A stretch of 10,107 nucleotides of DNA. It comes from an uncultured Collinsella sp. GTDB taxonomy: Bacteria; Actinomycetota; Coriobacteriia; Coriobacteriales; Coriobacteriaceae. The notes below the pieces were generated by a model, which had not been told where the DNA came from, searched no databases, and saw only the letters and a list, made by a program, of their open reading frames with translations. Numbering within the stretch: position 1 is the stretch's first letter; each line of letters starts with the position of its first letter. The stretch lies in NCBI GenBank assembly GCA_902464495.1, contig CABQJK010000050.1:1-10107 (forward strand). The letters run 5' to 3'. Positions 1-6,512 of this stretch are shown here, one piece after another. The position numbers and the translations under genes are program-made.

Positions 1-131
1 AATGCCAGCGAACTCTTGCCCGAGCCAGAAAGACCGGTAATGACCACGAGTTGGTCACGCGGAATGGAAACATCGATATCACGGAGGTTGTGCTCACGGG
101 CGCCGCGAATAACGATAGAAGAATCAGACAT
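1..131 (-). CDS. uvrA: UvrA, excinuclease ABC subunit A (N-terminal 43 residues, cut by window edge)
   Basis: The reverse strand from an ATG at 129-131 encodes 43 residues that match the start of UvrA. They include an IRGAREHNL segment at residues 8-16 and the first Walker A motif GLSGSGKS at 33-40. The rest lies beyond the left edge. UvrA is the damage-sensing ABC-type ATPase of bacterial nucleotide excision repair; it loads UvrB, also encoded in this window, onto lesions. The start is supported by AAGGAG at 137-142, five bases upstream, with a second GGAGG just above it. The gene is divergent from the LTA synthase homologue and has a LexA-like box about 60 bases upstream, so SOS induction is plausible. 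The IRGAREHNL opening is UvrA-specific, so a generic ABC transporter ATPase is unlikely. Confidence 0.95.
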   Translation of the reverse strand, partial: MSDSSIVIRGAREHNLRDIDVSIPRDQLVVITGLSGSGKSSLA

Positions 132-159
132 GGAAGCTCCTTGCCTCCTATTGCATCGA

Positions 160-165
160 ATCATA
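160..165 (-). promoter_or_regulatory. Candidate -10 element for uvrA
   Basis: The reverse strand reads TATGAT here, five of six matches to the sigma-70 type -10 consensus, about 30 bases before the uvrA start codon. No convincing -35 lies at the right distance. A second option is TAAACT at 175-180 on the same strand, which would put its -35 region at about 198-203, inside the LexA-like box. Either choice leaves the box in a position to repress. Assignment by eye only. Confidence 0.3.
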
Positions 166-192
166 CTGCCGATGAGTTTAGCGCACTCGACG

Positions 193-206
193 CGCACAGA
201 TGTTCG
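193..206. promoter_or_regulatory. LexA/SOS-box-like operator upstream of uvrA
   Basis: The plus strand reads CGCACAGATGTTCG, a palindromic arrangement that differs at one base from the Gram-positive and actinobacterial LexA pattern CGAAC-N4-GTTCG. On the uvrA strand it reads CGAAC, ATCT, GTGCG. It lies 61 bases upstream of the uvrA start, where an operator should be, and uvrA is a classic SOS gene. The same gap also serves the divergent LTA synthase gene, which the repressor could affect. The sequence match is direct; the binding is inferred. Confidence 0.55.
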
Positions 207-324
207 TAATACAAGATTCGCAGACCTTTAGCTTTGCGTATCGGGCGCTTTGTTTCTCGAAATGCCGTGGAAAGGTTACAGTAATCTAATACTGAACTTA
301 ATTTGTTGTACCAGAGGAACGTCC

Positions 325-2478
325 ATGACCGAAGATATCCCCCTTGAAATCACTTCGAGCGACATGGCCAATCTGCCCATATTCATCGCCGTCCTTATCG
401 TGGCCGCCGTCGTCGTGCGCGTGTATTTTTCAATCAAACGCAACGAAAAGCCACCCATTGCCCGCGTCTTTTGGTGCGCGACGCTCCTCATCCCGCTCGG
501 CGTGGTAGCTGCATGGGTTACGAATCAATTGCTCGTAAATGAGGGCAGCTCCCTATGGGTCCTTTCTTATTCGGCGCTCGGTGCTGCCGCCGTCATGCTT
601 CTTGTCGAGCCCTTGGTTTCGGGACTTATCGACCAAACCGACCTTGCGACGGGAACGGTTGCCTGTATTTGCCGTGACATCCTTGTCATCGCCGCTGTTT
701 CAGCGCTCTCGTTCGTTTCACTCGAAATTGCCTGCAACGAAACGTTCTATCGCATTCCCGCCAACTCATTCGGGTTTTCCGTCGGGCTGCTCGCGACGGT
801 TCTGCTCTCCCTTTATTTGCTGGGACAGCGTCATGGAGGCGTCATGGCTCTCGTGCCCGTCGTCTGCTGCATCCTTGGCATTGCCGAGCACTTCGTCATA
901 ACGTTTAAAGGCGAAGCCATCCTGCCAAGCGATATCTTGGCCCTTGGCACCGCAATGGAAGTGAGCGAGGGATACGAGTTTACCTTTACCGCCGGAATCG
1001 TAACCTCTCTCGCCCTGCTGGAGATTTCCCTGGGGCTTCTTTCGCTCATCCGACCGCGAAAGCTCCGTACGCCCACCCATGTCTTCCCCGCTATCGCCAC
1101 TAACCTCTGTGCTTTTCTGCTAGTGACCGTTGTGGGGCTCTCAGGCTTTTCCAACATCGACTTGGAGCAGGCGCTGGATTTTGGATTTGACCGTTGGCAG
1201 CCCATCACCACGTATGCGTCTCAGGGTTTTATCACTTCGTTCACCGAAATGGTCAACGAGTTGCCCATTGAGAAGCCCGAAGACTATACGCCCGATGAGG
1301 CGCAGAGCATCGAGCAGGAGCTCGCCGCCGCCTACGACAGCACATATGGCTCGAGCGAGCAGCGCGCGGCGGCCGTTGCCCAGTTCAATGAAATCAAGCC
1401 GACGATTGTTGCCGTCATGAATGAGAGTTTTAGCGACCTTTCGTGCTTTGAGCAGCTCCAGGCGGCCGGGTACACCGGCCCCGCATTCTACAACTCGCTT
1501 CCCGACACACTTGTTCGCGGCACCATGCTCGCTTCGGTCGCCGGTGGCGGAACGGCGAACTCCGAATTCGAATTTTTGACCGGAGCGACAACGGCCTTTG
1601 TCGGATTAGGCAAGATCCCCTATCAGCTGTATCAGATGAATGGCGTAAACAGCCTGGCAAAGGACCTTAAAGAGCTTGGGTATACCACTACCGCTATGCA
1701 CCCGCAAAACCCCGTCAACTACCATCGAGATAAAATCTATCAGCAGCTGGGCTTTGGAGACTTTCTTTCAATCGGCGATTTCGAAGGTGCGCCCTATTAC
1801 CATGCCGGCGTATGCGACTACGCCACCTACGACAAGATACTCGACCTGCTTAGAACCGACGAAGCCCCGCAGTTCATCTTTGACGTCACGATGCAAAATC
1901 ACGGCGGCTACGACTATGGCACCGTTCCCGCCGAAGAGCTGACAAACTATTGGGTCGAGGGAGCCAGTGAGGGTGCCAACAGCGCGCTCAACACCTATCT
2001 CACCTGCATCAACGCATCCGACCGGGACCTCGAGTACTTTATCAACGAGCTCCGCAATATCGGCAGACCGGTTGTTCTTGTCTTTTTTGGCGACCATCAG
2101 CCGAGTGCCGCAACGACTCTCAACGACGAGCTGTACCCTCAGGAAGATACGGCAAGCCACGCTTTCCGTATCTATCAGTCGACATATCTCGTCTGGGCTA
2201 ACTATGAGATCGCCGGCAATACCGAGCTCAACGTCTACGACACCGTCGGGGCAAACGAGATTGCAGCCATTACCCTTAATAAGATCGGCGCCCCGCTCAC
2301 CAATTACCAAAAGGCCCTGCTTGCGACAAGGTCAGATGTGCCCACCATCAATGTCGCCGGCTATCTCGGTGCCGACGGGCTGCGCTACGACTTGGAATCG
2401 GAAGACAGCCCCTACGCCTCGACGATCGACAAGCTGCAGCGCATGCAATACCTCGAGTTCGCCAGCAAAGTTCAGTAA
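325..2478 (+). CDS. LTA synthase family protein (membrane sulfatase-fold glycerol phosphotransferase)
   Basis: A 717-residue membrane enzyme of the LtaS/MdoB (COG1368) family. Relatives transfer glycerol phosphate from phosphatidylglycerol to a growing polymer on the outer face of the membrane. About eight hydrophobic segments fill residues 17-275. An extracellular sulfatase-like domain covers about 357-625. Its family residues are visible: metal ligand E367 in MNES, nucleophile Thr410 in GGGTANSEFEFLTG, N525-H526 in MQNHGGY, and D590-H591 in FFGDHQP. The start at 325 is chosen because AGAGGA at 313-318 sits six bases upstream; an upstream in-frame ATG at 250 lacks a ribosome site and would add a poor N-terminus. 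The membrane part is longer than the five helices of classical LtaS and ends in an FKGEAILPSD segment seen in MdoB-like relatives, so the product could be a polymer other than classical lipoteichoic acid. The gene stands alone and is divergent from uvrA. Confidence 0.88.
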   Translation: MTEDIPLEITSSDMANLPIFIAVLIVAAVVVRVYFSIKRNEKPPIARVFWCATLLIPLGVVAAWVTNQLLVNEGSSLWVLSYSALGAAAVMLLVEPLVSGLIDQTDLATGTVACICRDILVIAAVSALSFVSLEIACNETFYRIPANSFGFSVGLLATVLLSLYLLGQRHGGVMALVPVVCCILGIAEHFVITFKGEAILPSDILALGTAMEVSEGYEFTFTAGIVTSLALLEISLGLLSLIRPRKLRTPTHVFPAIATNLCAFLLVTVVGLSGFSNIDLEQALDFGFDRWQPITTYASQGFITSFTEMVNELPIEKPEDYTPDEAQSIEQELAAAYDSTYGSSEQRAAAVAQFNEIKPTIVAVMNESFSDLSCFEQLQAAGYTGPAFYNSLPDTLVRGTMLASVAGGGTANSEFEFLTGATTAFVGLGKIPYQLYQMNGVNSLAKDLKELGYTTTAMHPQNPVNYHRDKIYQQLGFGDFLSIGDFEGAPYYHAGVCDYATYDKILDLLRTDEAPQFIFDVTMQNHGGYDYGTVPAEELTNYWVEGASEGANSALNTYLTCINASDRDLEYFINELRNIGRPVVLVFFGDHQPSAATTLNDELYPQEDTASHAFRIYQSTYLVWANYEIAGNTELNVYDTVGANEIAAITLNKIGAPLTNYQKALLATRSDVPTINVAGYLGADGLRYDLESEDSPYASTIDKLQRMQYLEFASKVQ

Positions 2479-2492
2479 GCCCGCCCATTCGC

Positions 2493-2527
2493 TTGGGCCC
2501 ATCGTATTGCAAGCACGCTCGGCCCAA
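2493..2527. terminator. Possible terminator hairpin after the LTA synthase gene
   Basis: TTGGGCC at 2493-2499 is the exact inverse of GGCCCAA at 2521-2527, a seven-base-pair stem with a 21-base loop, starting 15 bases past the stop codon. No T-run follows and the loop is long, so this is a weak intrinsic terminator candidate. Its location between the stop and the next promoter is what favours it. Confidence 0.3.
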
Positions 2528-2538
2528 ACGCATCGCAA

Positions 2539-2568
2539 ATGACTCCCGCTCGCAAACGAGGGTACAAT
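2539..2568 (+). promoter_or_regulatory. Candidate promoter of the mrp-flavoprotein operon
   Basis: A -35-like ATGACT (2539-2544, four of six matches) and a -10-like TACAAT (2563-2568, five of six) are separated by 18 bases. This predicts a start of transcription near 2575 and a leader of about 50 bases before mrp. It follows the possible terminator of the preceding gene, so mrp probably begins its own transcription unit. Confidence 0.5.
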
Positions 2569-2623
2569 GACGCTCGTGTCACATCGCGGGGCCCCGGCCC
2601 CAGCATATACAAAGGAGTCATAC

Positions 2624-3454
2624 ATGGGTTGCGAACACGCACAGGCCGCCGGCGGACAAACGTCGCCGTCGCAATTTGAGGAGAACACGCTGTCCGAGGT
2701 CAAGCGCGTCATCGCCGTGCTTTCCGGCAAGGGCGGTGTCGGCAAGTCATTTGTCACCGGTGCCATCGCCACCGAGCTTGCCCGTCACGGCCACAAGGTC
2801 GGCGTCCTCGATGCCGACATCACCGGTCCCTCTATCCCCAAGATGTTCGGTATGAGTGGACGCCACGTCCATGCCCTTGGCAACCTTATGCTGCCCGAAA
2901 TCTCCGAGCACGGCGTCAAGGTCATGAGCTCCAACCTGCTGCTCCAAAACGAGACCGACCCCGTCCTTTGGCGCGGTCCGGTCATCGCAGGCGCCATTAG
3001 GCAGTTCTGGAGCGAGACCTCGTGGGGCCCCATCGACTACCTGCTGGTCGACATGCCTCCGGGAACAGGCGACGTCGCGCTCACCGTCTTCCAGTCGCTG
3101 CCCGTCGACGGCATCGTCATCGTCACGAGCCCGCAGGACCTGGTCTCGATGATCGTCGCCAAGGCAGTCAACATGGCCGAGAAGATGAACGTCCCCATTC
3201 TGGGCATTGTCGAGAACATGAGCTATATTGAGTGCCCCGACTGCGGCAAGAAGATCGAGGTCTTTGGCAAGAGCAAGCTCCCCGAGGTCGCAGAGCGCTA
3301 TAACCTCGACATCTTGGGTCAGCTTCCCATTAATCCGGCACTCGCCGAGGCCTGCGATAAGGGCGAGGTCGAAACCGCGCTGCCCGATGGCATGTTGCCC
3401 AAGGCAGTCTCTGCCGTCGAGGCTATTACCCCGAACGAGACCGACGAGGCCTAA
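2624..3454 (+). CDS. Mrp/Nbp35 family iron-sulfur cluster carrier P-loop ATPase
   Basis: A 276-residue P-loop NTPase of the Mrp/Nbp35/ApbC group, cytosolic proteins that bind an iron-sulfur cluster between two subunits and hand it to target enzymes. The deviant Walker A motif KGGVGKS is at residues 36-42, followed by DADITGPSIPKMFG (63-76), a DMPPGTGD Walker B region (143-150), SPQDLV (169-174) and the cluster-binding CPDC (204-207) within ENMSYIECPDCG. The start at 2624 has AAAGGAG at 2611-2617 six bases upstream; the longer in-frame reading from 2567 begins inside the promoter. There is no N-terminal DUF59 domain, only about 25 residues with one cysteine (C3), unlike the four-cysteine cluster of eukaryotic Nbp35. 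The stop codon directly abuts the GTG of the downstream flavoprotein, so the two are co-translated. Family is certain; the client protein is unknown. Confidence 0.93.
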   Translation: MGCEHAQAAGGQTSPSQFEENTLSEVKRVIAVLSGKGGVGKSFVTGAIATELARHGHKVGVLDADITGPSIPKMFGMSGRHVHALGNLMLPEISEHGVKVMSSNLLLQNETDPVLWRGPVIAGAIRQFWSETSWGPIDYLLVDMPPGTGDVALTVFQSLPVDGIVIVTSPQDLVSMIVAKAVNMAEKMNVPILGIVENMSYIECPDCGKKIEVFGKSKLPEVAERYNLDILGQLPINPALAEACDKGEVETALPDGMLPKAVSAVEAITPNETDEA

Positions 3455-4726
3455 GTGAACGCGAGCGCCCTCTATGACGTCTTGGTAATCGGCGGCGGGG
3501 CTTCAGGCCTCGCCGCCGCCATTACGGCCGCACGCGCTGGCAAAAGCGTCTGCATCGTTGAGCGCGATGTCGCCTGCGGCCTCAAGCTCCTTGCGACCGG
3601 TAACGGCCGTTGCAACCTCTCCAACGAATCGATTGATCCTCAGCGGTATAACCACCCCGCATTCGTCGAATCCGTCATGGGCCCCCAGCCCGAACAAGAG
3701 CTTATGGGTTTCTTCTCCTCGCTGGGCATCATGACAACCTCCGAGGAAGGCCGGCTGTACCCGCGCTCCCTTCGCGCCGAATCGGTGCGCGACGCGCTTC
3801 TCAACGTTTGCGACCGCCTAGGTATCACCTTAATCTGCGGAGCCAACGTTGCCACGGCGCACAAAGCTTCCGAAGGCTGGGCACTCCAAATAGACCGTCC
3901 AGCGCGGGCGCTCAAAGCAAAAAAGCACGACGACCGAAAATCGGAGCTCCGCTCGCTTCGGAAGGCGCTCGCCGATGTCCCTCGCAAGAACGAGGCCCTG
4001 CAGGCACATGCCGTAATTATCGCTACGGGCGGCAACCCCACCGGTATCGCCGATACGTTTCGCCTTCCCCTCACTTCGCTGCGCCCCATCCTCTGCCCCG
4101 TATCGGCAACGGTCGTTGGCGATCGAGCGGCACTCAAGACGTTGGATGGCCTGCGCGTCCGCGCCTGCTTGACGCTCGCCCGCAATCATAATGAGCTCTG
4201 GCACGAAGACGGTGAAGTGCTGTTTCGAACCTTCGGTATCTCGGGTGTCGCTGTCTTCAACCTCTCTCGTCGTATCCAGCACGGCGATACGATCCTGCTC
4301 GACGTTTTCCCCGACCTCTCCAAAGACGAGTTGCTCGATATGCTCAACCGGCGCGTTGAGCTGTTCGGTGACTTTTCACCCCGCGATCCCCGTTGGCTCG
4401 ACGGCATGCTCGCCCCGCAACTCTCCCGCGTCGTCTGCACAGCGTTCGAGCAGTGCCATCCAGGCTCCAACGATGTCATCCATCTGGTCTCGATCCTCAA
4501 GCACTTTAAGCTGTTTGCCGAGGGGACGACCGATGAGCGCTCGGCGCAGGTCACGCGTGGTGGCGTATCTGTCGAGAGCATCTCAACACCCAGTCTACGC
4601 GCGCGCAGCGTTGTCGACGCCCCGCTTTACGTCTGCGGCGAAGCGCTCGACATCGACGCCGATTGCGGAGGCTTTAACCTTGCGTGGGCCTGGCTCTCGG
4701 GCATTCGCGCTGCAAGCAGCCTGTAG
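3455..4726 (+). CDS. HI0933/BaiN-like NAD(P)/FAD-dependent flavoprotein
   Basis: A 423-residue flavoprotein of the HI0933 (YhiN, BaiN-like) family; most members are uncharacterised oxidoreductases. Visible marks are the dinucleotide-binding GGGASG (13-18) with acidic E36 ending strand two, the family signature ATGNGRCNLSN (47-57), a second ATGG (190-193), the C-terminal TRGGVSVESI (367-376), and GEALDIDADCGGFNLAWAW (395-413), which contacts FAD. The GTG start at 3455 is set by GAGG at 3446-3449 inside the end of mrp, five bases away, and by the family N-terminus; the preceding TAA touches it directly. Two oddities: a strongly basic stretch at about 149-178, and a shortened segment after ATGG, where relatives usually carry a TGSTGDGY-like motif. 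A BaiN relative has been linked to reductive steps of bile-acid 7-dehydroxylation, but no other bai gene is here, so I do not assign that role. Confidence 0.87.
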   Translation: MNASALYDVLVIGGGASGLAAAITAARAGKSVCIVERDVACGLKLLATGNGRCNLSNESIDPQRYNHPAFVESVMGPQPEQELMGFFSSLGIMTTSEEGRLYPRSLRAESVRDALLNVCDRLGITLICGANVATAHKASEGWALQIDRPARALKAKKHDDRKSELRSLRKALADVPRKNEALQAHAVIIATGGNPTGIADTFRLPLTSLRPILCPVSATVVGDRAALKTLDGLRVRACLTLARNHNELWHEDGEVLFRTFGISGVAVFNLSRRIQHGDTILLDVFPDLSKDELLDMLNRRVELFGDFSPRDPRWLDGMLAPQLSRVVCTAFEQCHPGSNDVIHLVSILKHFKLFAEGTTDERSAQVTRGGVSVESISTPSLRARSVVDAPLYVCGEALDIDADCGGFNLAWAWLSGIRAASSL

Positions 4727-4736
4727 CCGCGCAGTC

Positions 4737-4742
4737 TATAAT
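4737..4742 (+). promoter_or_regulatory. Perfect TATAAT -10 in the gap before the COG2509 gene
   Basis: TATAAT lies 10 bases after the flavoprotein stop codon and predicts a transcript start near 4749. No clear -35 is found 16-18 bases upstream, and no TG extension precedes it, so strength is uncertain. If active, the RNA would begin immediately before the hairpin at 4756-4781. Confidence 0.45.
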
Positions 4743-4755
4743 CAAAAACACATTC

Positions 4756-4787
4756 GGGCCGTCTGGGATACCGGACGGCCTCTTTCT
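4756..4787 (+). terminator. Strong terminator-like hairpin with pyrimidine/T-rich tail, also a possible 5' leader element
   Basis: GGCCGTCTGG (4757-4766) pairs with CCGGACGGCC (4771-4780) over ten base pairs with one G-T wobble and a GATA loop; an outer G-T pair at 4756/4781 may extend it. The following TCTTTCTT is T-rich. Form and position 30 bases past the stop codon fit an intrinsic terminator for the mrp-flavoprotein operon. It also sits only 14 bases before the AAGGAG of the next gene, and downstream of TATAAT, so it would lie in the leader of any transcript begun there and could attenuate or insulate that gene. Confidence 0.7.
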
Positions 4788-4806
4788 TGCCTCTAAGGAG
4801 ACCTCG

Positions 4807-6447
4807 ATGATCGAAATCACCCAAGTCAACGCGTCGCTCGATGAAGCCGGCGATGAAAATGCCTGTCTCATTGTTGGCAAGCGAGTCGCCAAGCGCGTCC
4901 TACGTTGCAAGGACTCCGAGATCAAGTCCATCGAGCTCCACCGCAAGTCAATCGACGCTCGCAAAAAACGAGACGTCCATTTTATCCTGAGCTTTCGTGT
5001 TGAGCTGACTAGTCCCCACCTCGAGCGAGAAGCGGTCGACAGCGTTGCCGAGCGTGACCGCTCGCGCGTACGCGCGATAGAAGACGATGAGCCTTCATTC
5101 CCCTCCCCCGCCTCCGACGCGCCTCAAGAACGCCCTGTCGTTGTCGGCGCCGGATGCGCCGGCCTTTTCGCTGCGCTTACGCTCGCCGAAGCAGGTCTTA
5201 AGCCCTTGCTCATCGAGCGCGGCGACCCGGCATTTCGCCGCTCGCAGGCGATCGACCTCTTTCTAAAGGAGCGCATCCTCGACCCCGAGAGCAATATCCA
5301 GTTTGGCCTGGGCGGCGCGGGAACCTTCTCGGACGGCAAACTCAATACGGGAACCAAAAATCCCGCCCATCGCCTTATCCTCGAAACCTTCGTCGAGGCG
5401 GGCGCGCCCCGCGATATTCTGTGGGATGCCAAGCCGCACATTGGCTCCGACATCCTTCCCACGGTCGTCACCGCTATATCCCAGCGCATCGAGCAGCTCG
5501 GAGGTGTCGTCCGCTATCGAACGAAGCTCGTCGACATTCGCATCGACGCGTCTGGCGCCATCACCGGTATTGATGTCCAATCGTCCCAAGACGCCGCTTG
5601 CGAGCCAATCGAGACAAAGCACCTCATCCTCGCCTGCGGGCATTCTGCTCGCGATATTTTTGAGCTCCTTAAGGGCCACAACGTGGCCCTCGCACAAAAG
5701 ACCTTTGCCATGGGCGTTCGCATCGAGCATCCGCAGCGCGACATCGACCGAGTCCAATACGGAGCCTCGGCGGGACATCCTGCCCTCGGAGCAGCCCCTT
5801 ACAAGCTCGTCGCCCATCTTCCCAACGGCCGCAGCGTGTTCTCGTTTTGCATGTGCCCCGGCGGGCAGGTTGTCGCCGCCTCTTCCGAGCAGGGCCACCT
5901 GTGCGTCAACGGCGCCAGTCTCAATGCCCGCGACGGACGCAATGCAAATGCCGCCTTACTCGTTAACGTCACGCCTGAGGACCTTCCCAACGATGACCCG
6001 CTCGCCGGCGTCGAGCTCCAGTGTGCCTGCGAGGCGGCCGCCTATCGCCTGGGCGGTTCCAACTGGAACGCACCGGCACAACTCGTCGGAGATTTCCTCG
6101 CAGGACGCGCCAGCAAGGCGCCCGGAAAGGTAAAGCCCACCTATCCGCTCGGTGTGACCTGGACGGCAATTGACGAAGCCCTGCCGCAGCATATCGTCGA
6201 GTCGCTCCGCCTGGGACTTCCCCTACTCGGAAAAAAGCTACGCGGCTACGACCGCCCCGATGCCGTTCTTACCGGCGTGGAGACTCGTTCGAGCTCACCG
6301 GTCACTGTCACCCGAGACCGAACGTGCCATGCCGTGTCGACCCCGGGCCTCTACCCTTGTGGTGAGGGAGCTGGATATGCCGGCGGCATCATGAGCGCAG
6401 CCACCGACGGCATCCGTTGTGCCGAAGCCCTGATCGCAGACCTCTAA
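4807..6447 (+). CDS. COG2509-type FAD-dependent dehydrogenase, substrate unknown
   Basis: A 546-residue flavoprotein of the family annotated as uncharacterised FAD-dependent dehydrogenase. Residues 1-95 form the family's small N-terminal domain, with the SIDARKKRDVHFILSF segment at 48-63. A variable acidic and proline-rich linker (92-108) leads to the FAD fold: GAGCAG (114-119), E137 at the end of strand two, DPESNIQFGLGGAGTFSDGK (159-178), KPHIGSD (209-215), AMGVRIEHPQ (301-310), GVETRSSSPV (490-499), and the C-terminal CGEGAGYAGGIMSAATDG (518-535), which closes over the flavin. The start at 4807 has AAGGAG at 4795-4800 six bases away; the earlier in-frame ATG at 4684 lies inside the preceding gene and would read through the hairpin. 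Family identity is clear, but no reaction is known for it. The gene lies 80 bases after another flavoprotein and ends at a bidirectional terminator. Confidence 0.9.
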   Translation: MIEITQVNASLDEAGDENACLIVGKRVAKRVLRCKDSEIKSIELHRKSIDARKKRDVHFILSFRVELTSPHLEREAVDSVAERDRSRVRAIEDDEPSFPSPASDAPQERPVVVGAGCAGLFAALTLAEAGLKPLLIERGDPAFRRSQAIDLFLKERILDPESNIQFGLGGAGTFSDGKLNTGTKNPAHRLILETFVEAGAPRDILWDAKPHIGSDILPTVVTAISQRIEQLGGVVRYRTKLVDIRIDASGAITGIDVQSSQDAACEPIETKHLILACGHSARDIFELLKGHNVALAQKTFAMGVRIEHPQRDIDRVQYGASAGHPALGAAPYKLVAHLPNGRSVFSFCMCPGGQVVAASSEQGHLCVNGASLNARDGRNANAALLVNVTPEDLPNDDPLAGVELQCACEAAAYRLGGSNWNAPAQLVGDFLAGRASKAPGKVKPTYPLGVTWTAIDEALPQHIVESLRLGLPLLGKKLRGYDRPDAVLTGVETRSSSPVTVTRDRTCHAVSTPGLYPCGEGAGYAGGIMSAATDGIRCAEALIADL

Positions 6448-6473
6448 CGCACGAATTCCAGCGCGCAAAAGAC

Positions 6474-6509
6474 ACAGGCCCCAAGCTCCACAGGGAACTC
6501 GGGGCCTGT
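6474..6509. terminator. Bidirectional intrinsic terminator between convergent genes
   Basis: ACAGGCCCC (6474-6482) and GGGGCCTGT (6501-6509) form a perfect nine-base-pair stem, and the inner AGCTCC/GGAACT can extend it with one mismatch. Rightward it is followed by TCACTATTTCTT; leftward the reverse strand continues GTCTTTTGC. It lies 26 bases past the COG2509 gene stop and three bases past the uvrB stop at 6513, so it can end both transcripts. Confidence 0.85.
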
Positions 6510-6512
6510 TCA

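Noticed and set aside
16..231. 71-codon plus-strand frame at the left edge
   Set aside because: Antisense to uvrA and runs through the divergent regulatory gap; no ribosome site.
1768..2310. 180-codon open frame on the minus strand
   Set aside because: Shadow of the LTA synthase catalytic domain, including its FFGDHQP motif; no ribosome site or recognisable protein features.
2567..2623. Upstream extension of Mrp
   Set aside because: The extra 19 codons begin inside the TACAAT -10 element, and the ribosome site AAAGGAG serves the ATG at 2624.
3455..4726. Bile-acid 7-dehydroxylation gene baiN
   Set aside because: Only family-level resemblance; no other bai gene is nearby, the central region differs, and most HI0933 proteins are unrelated to bile acids.
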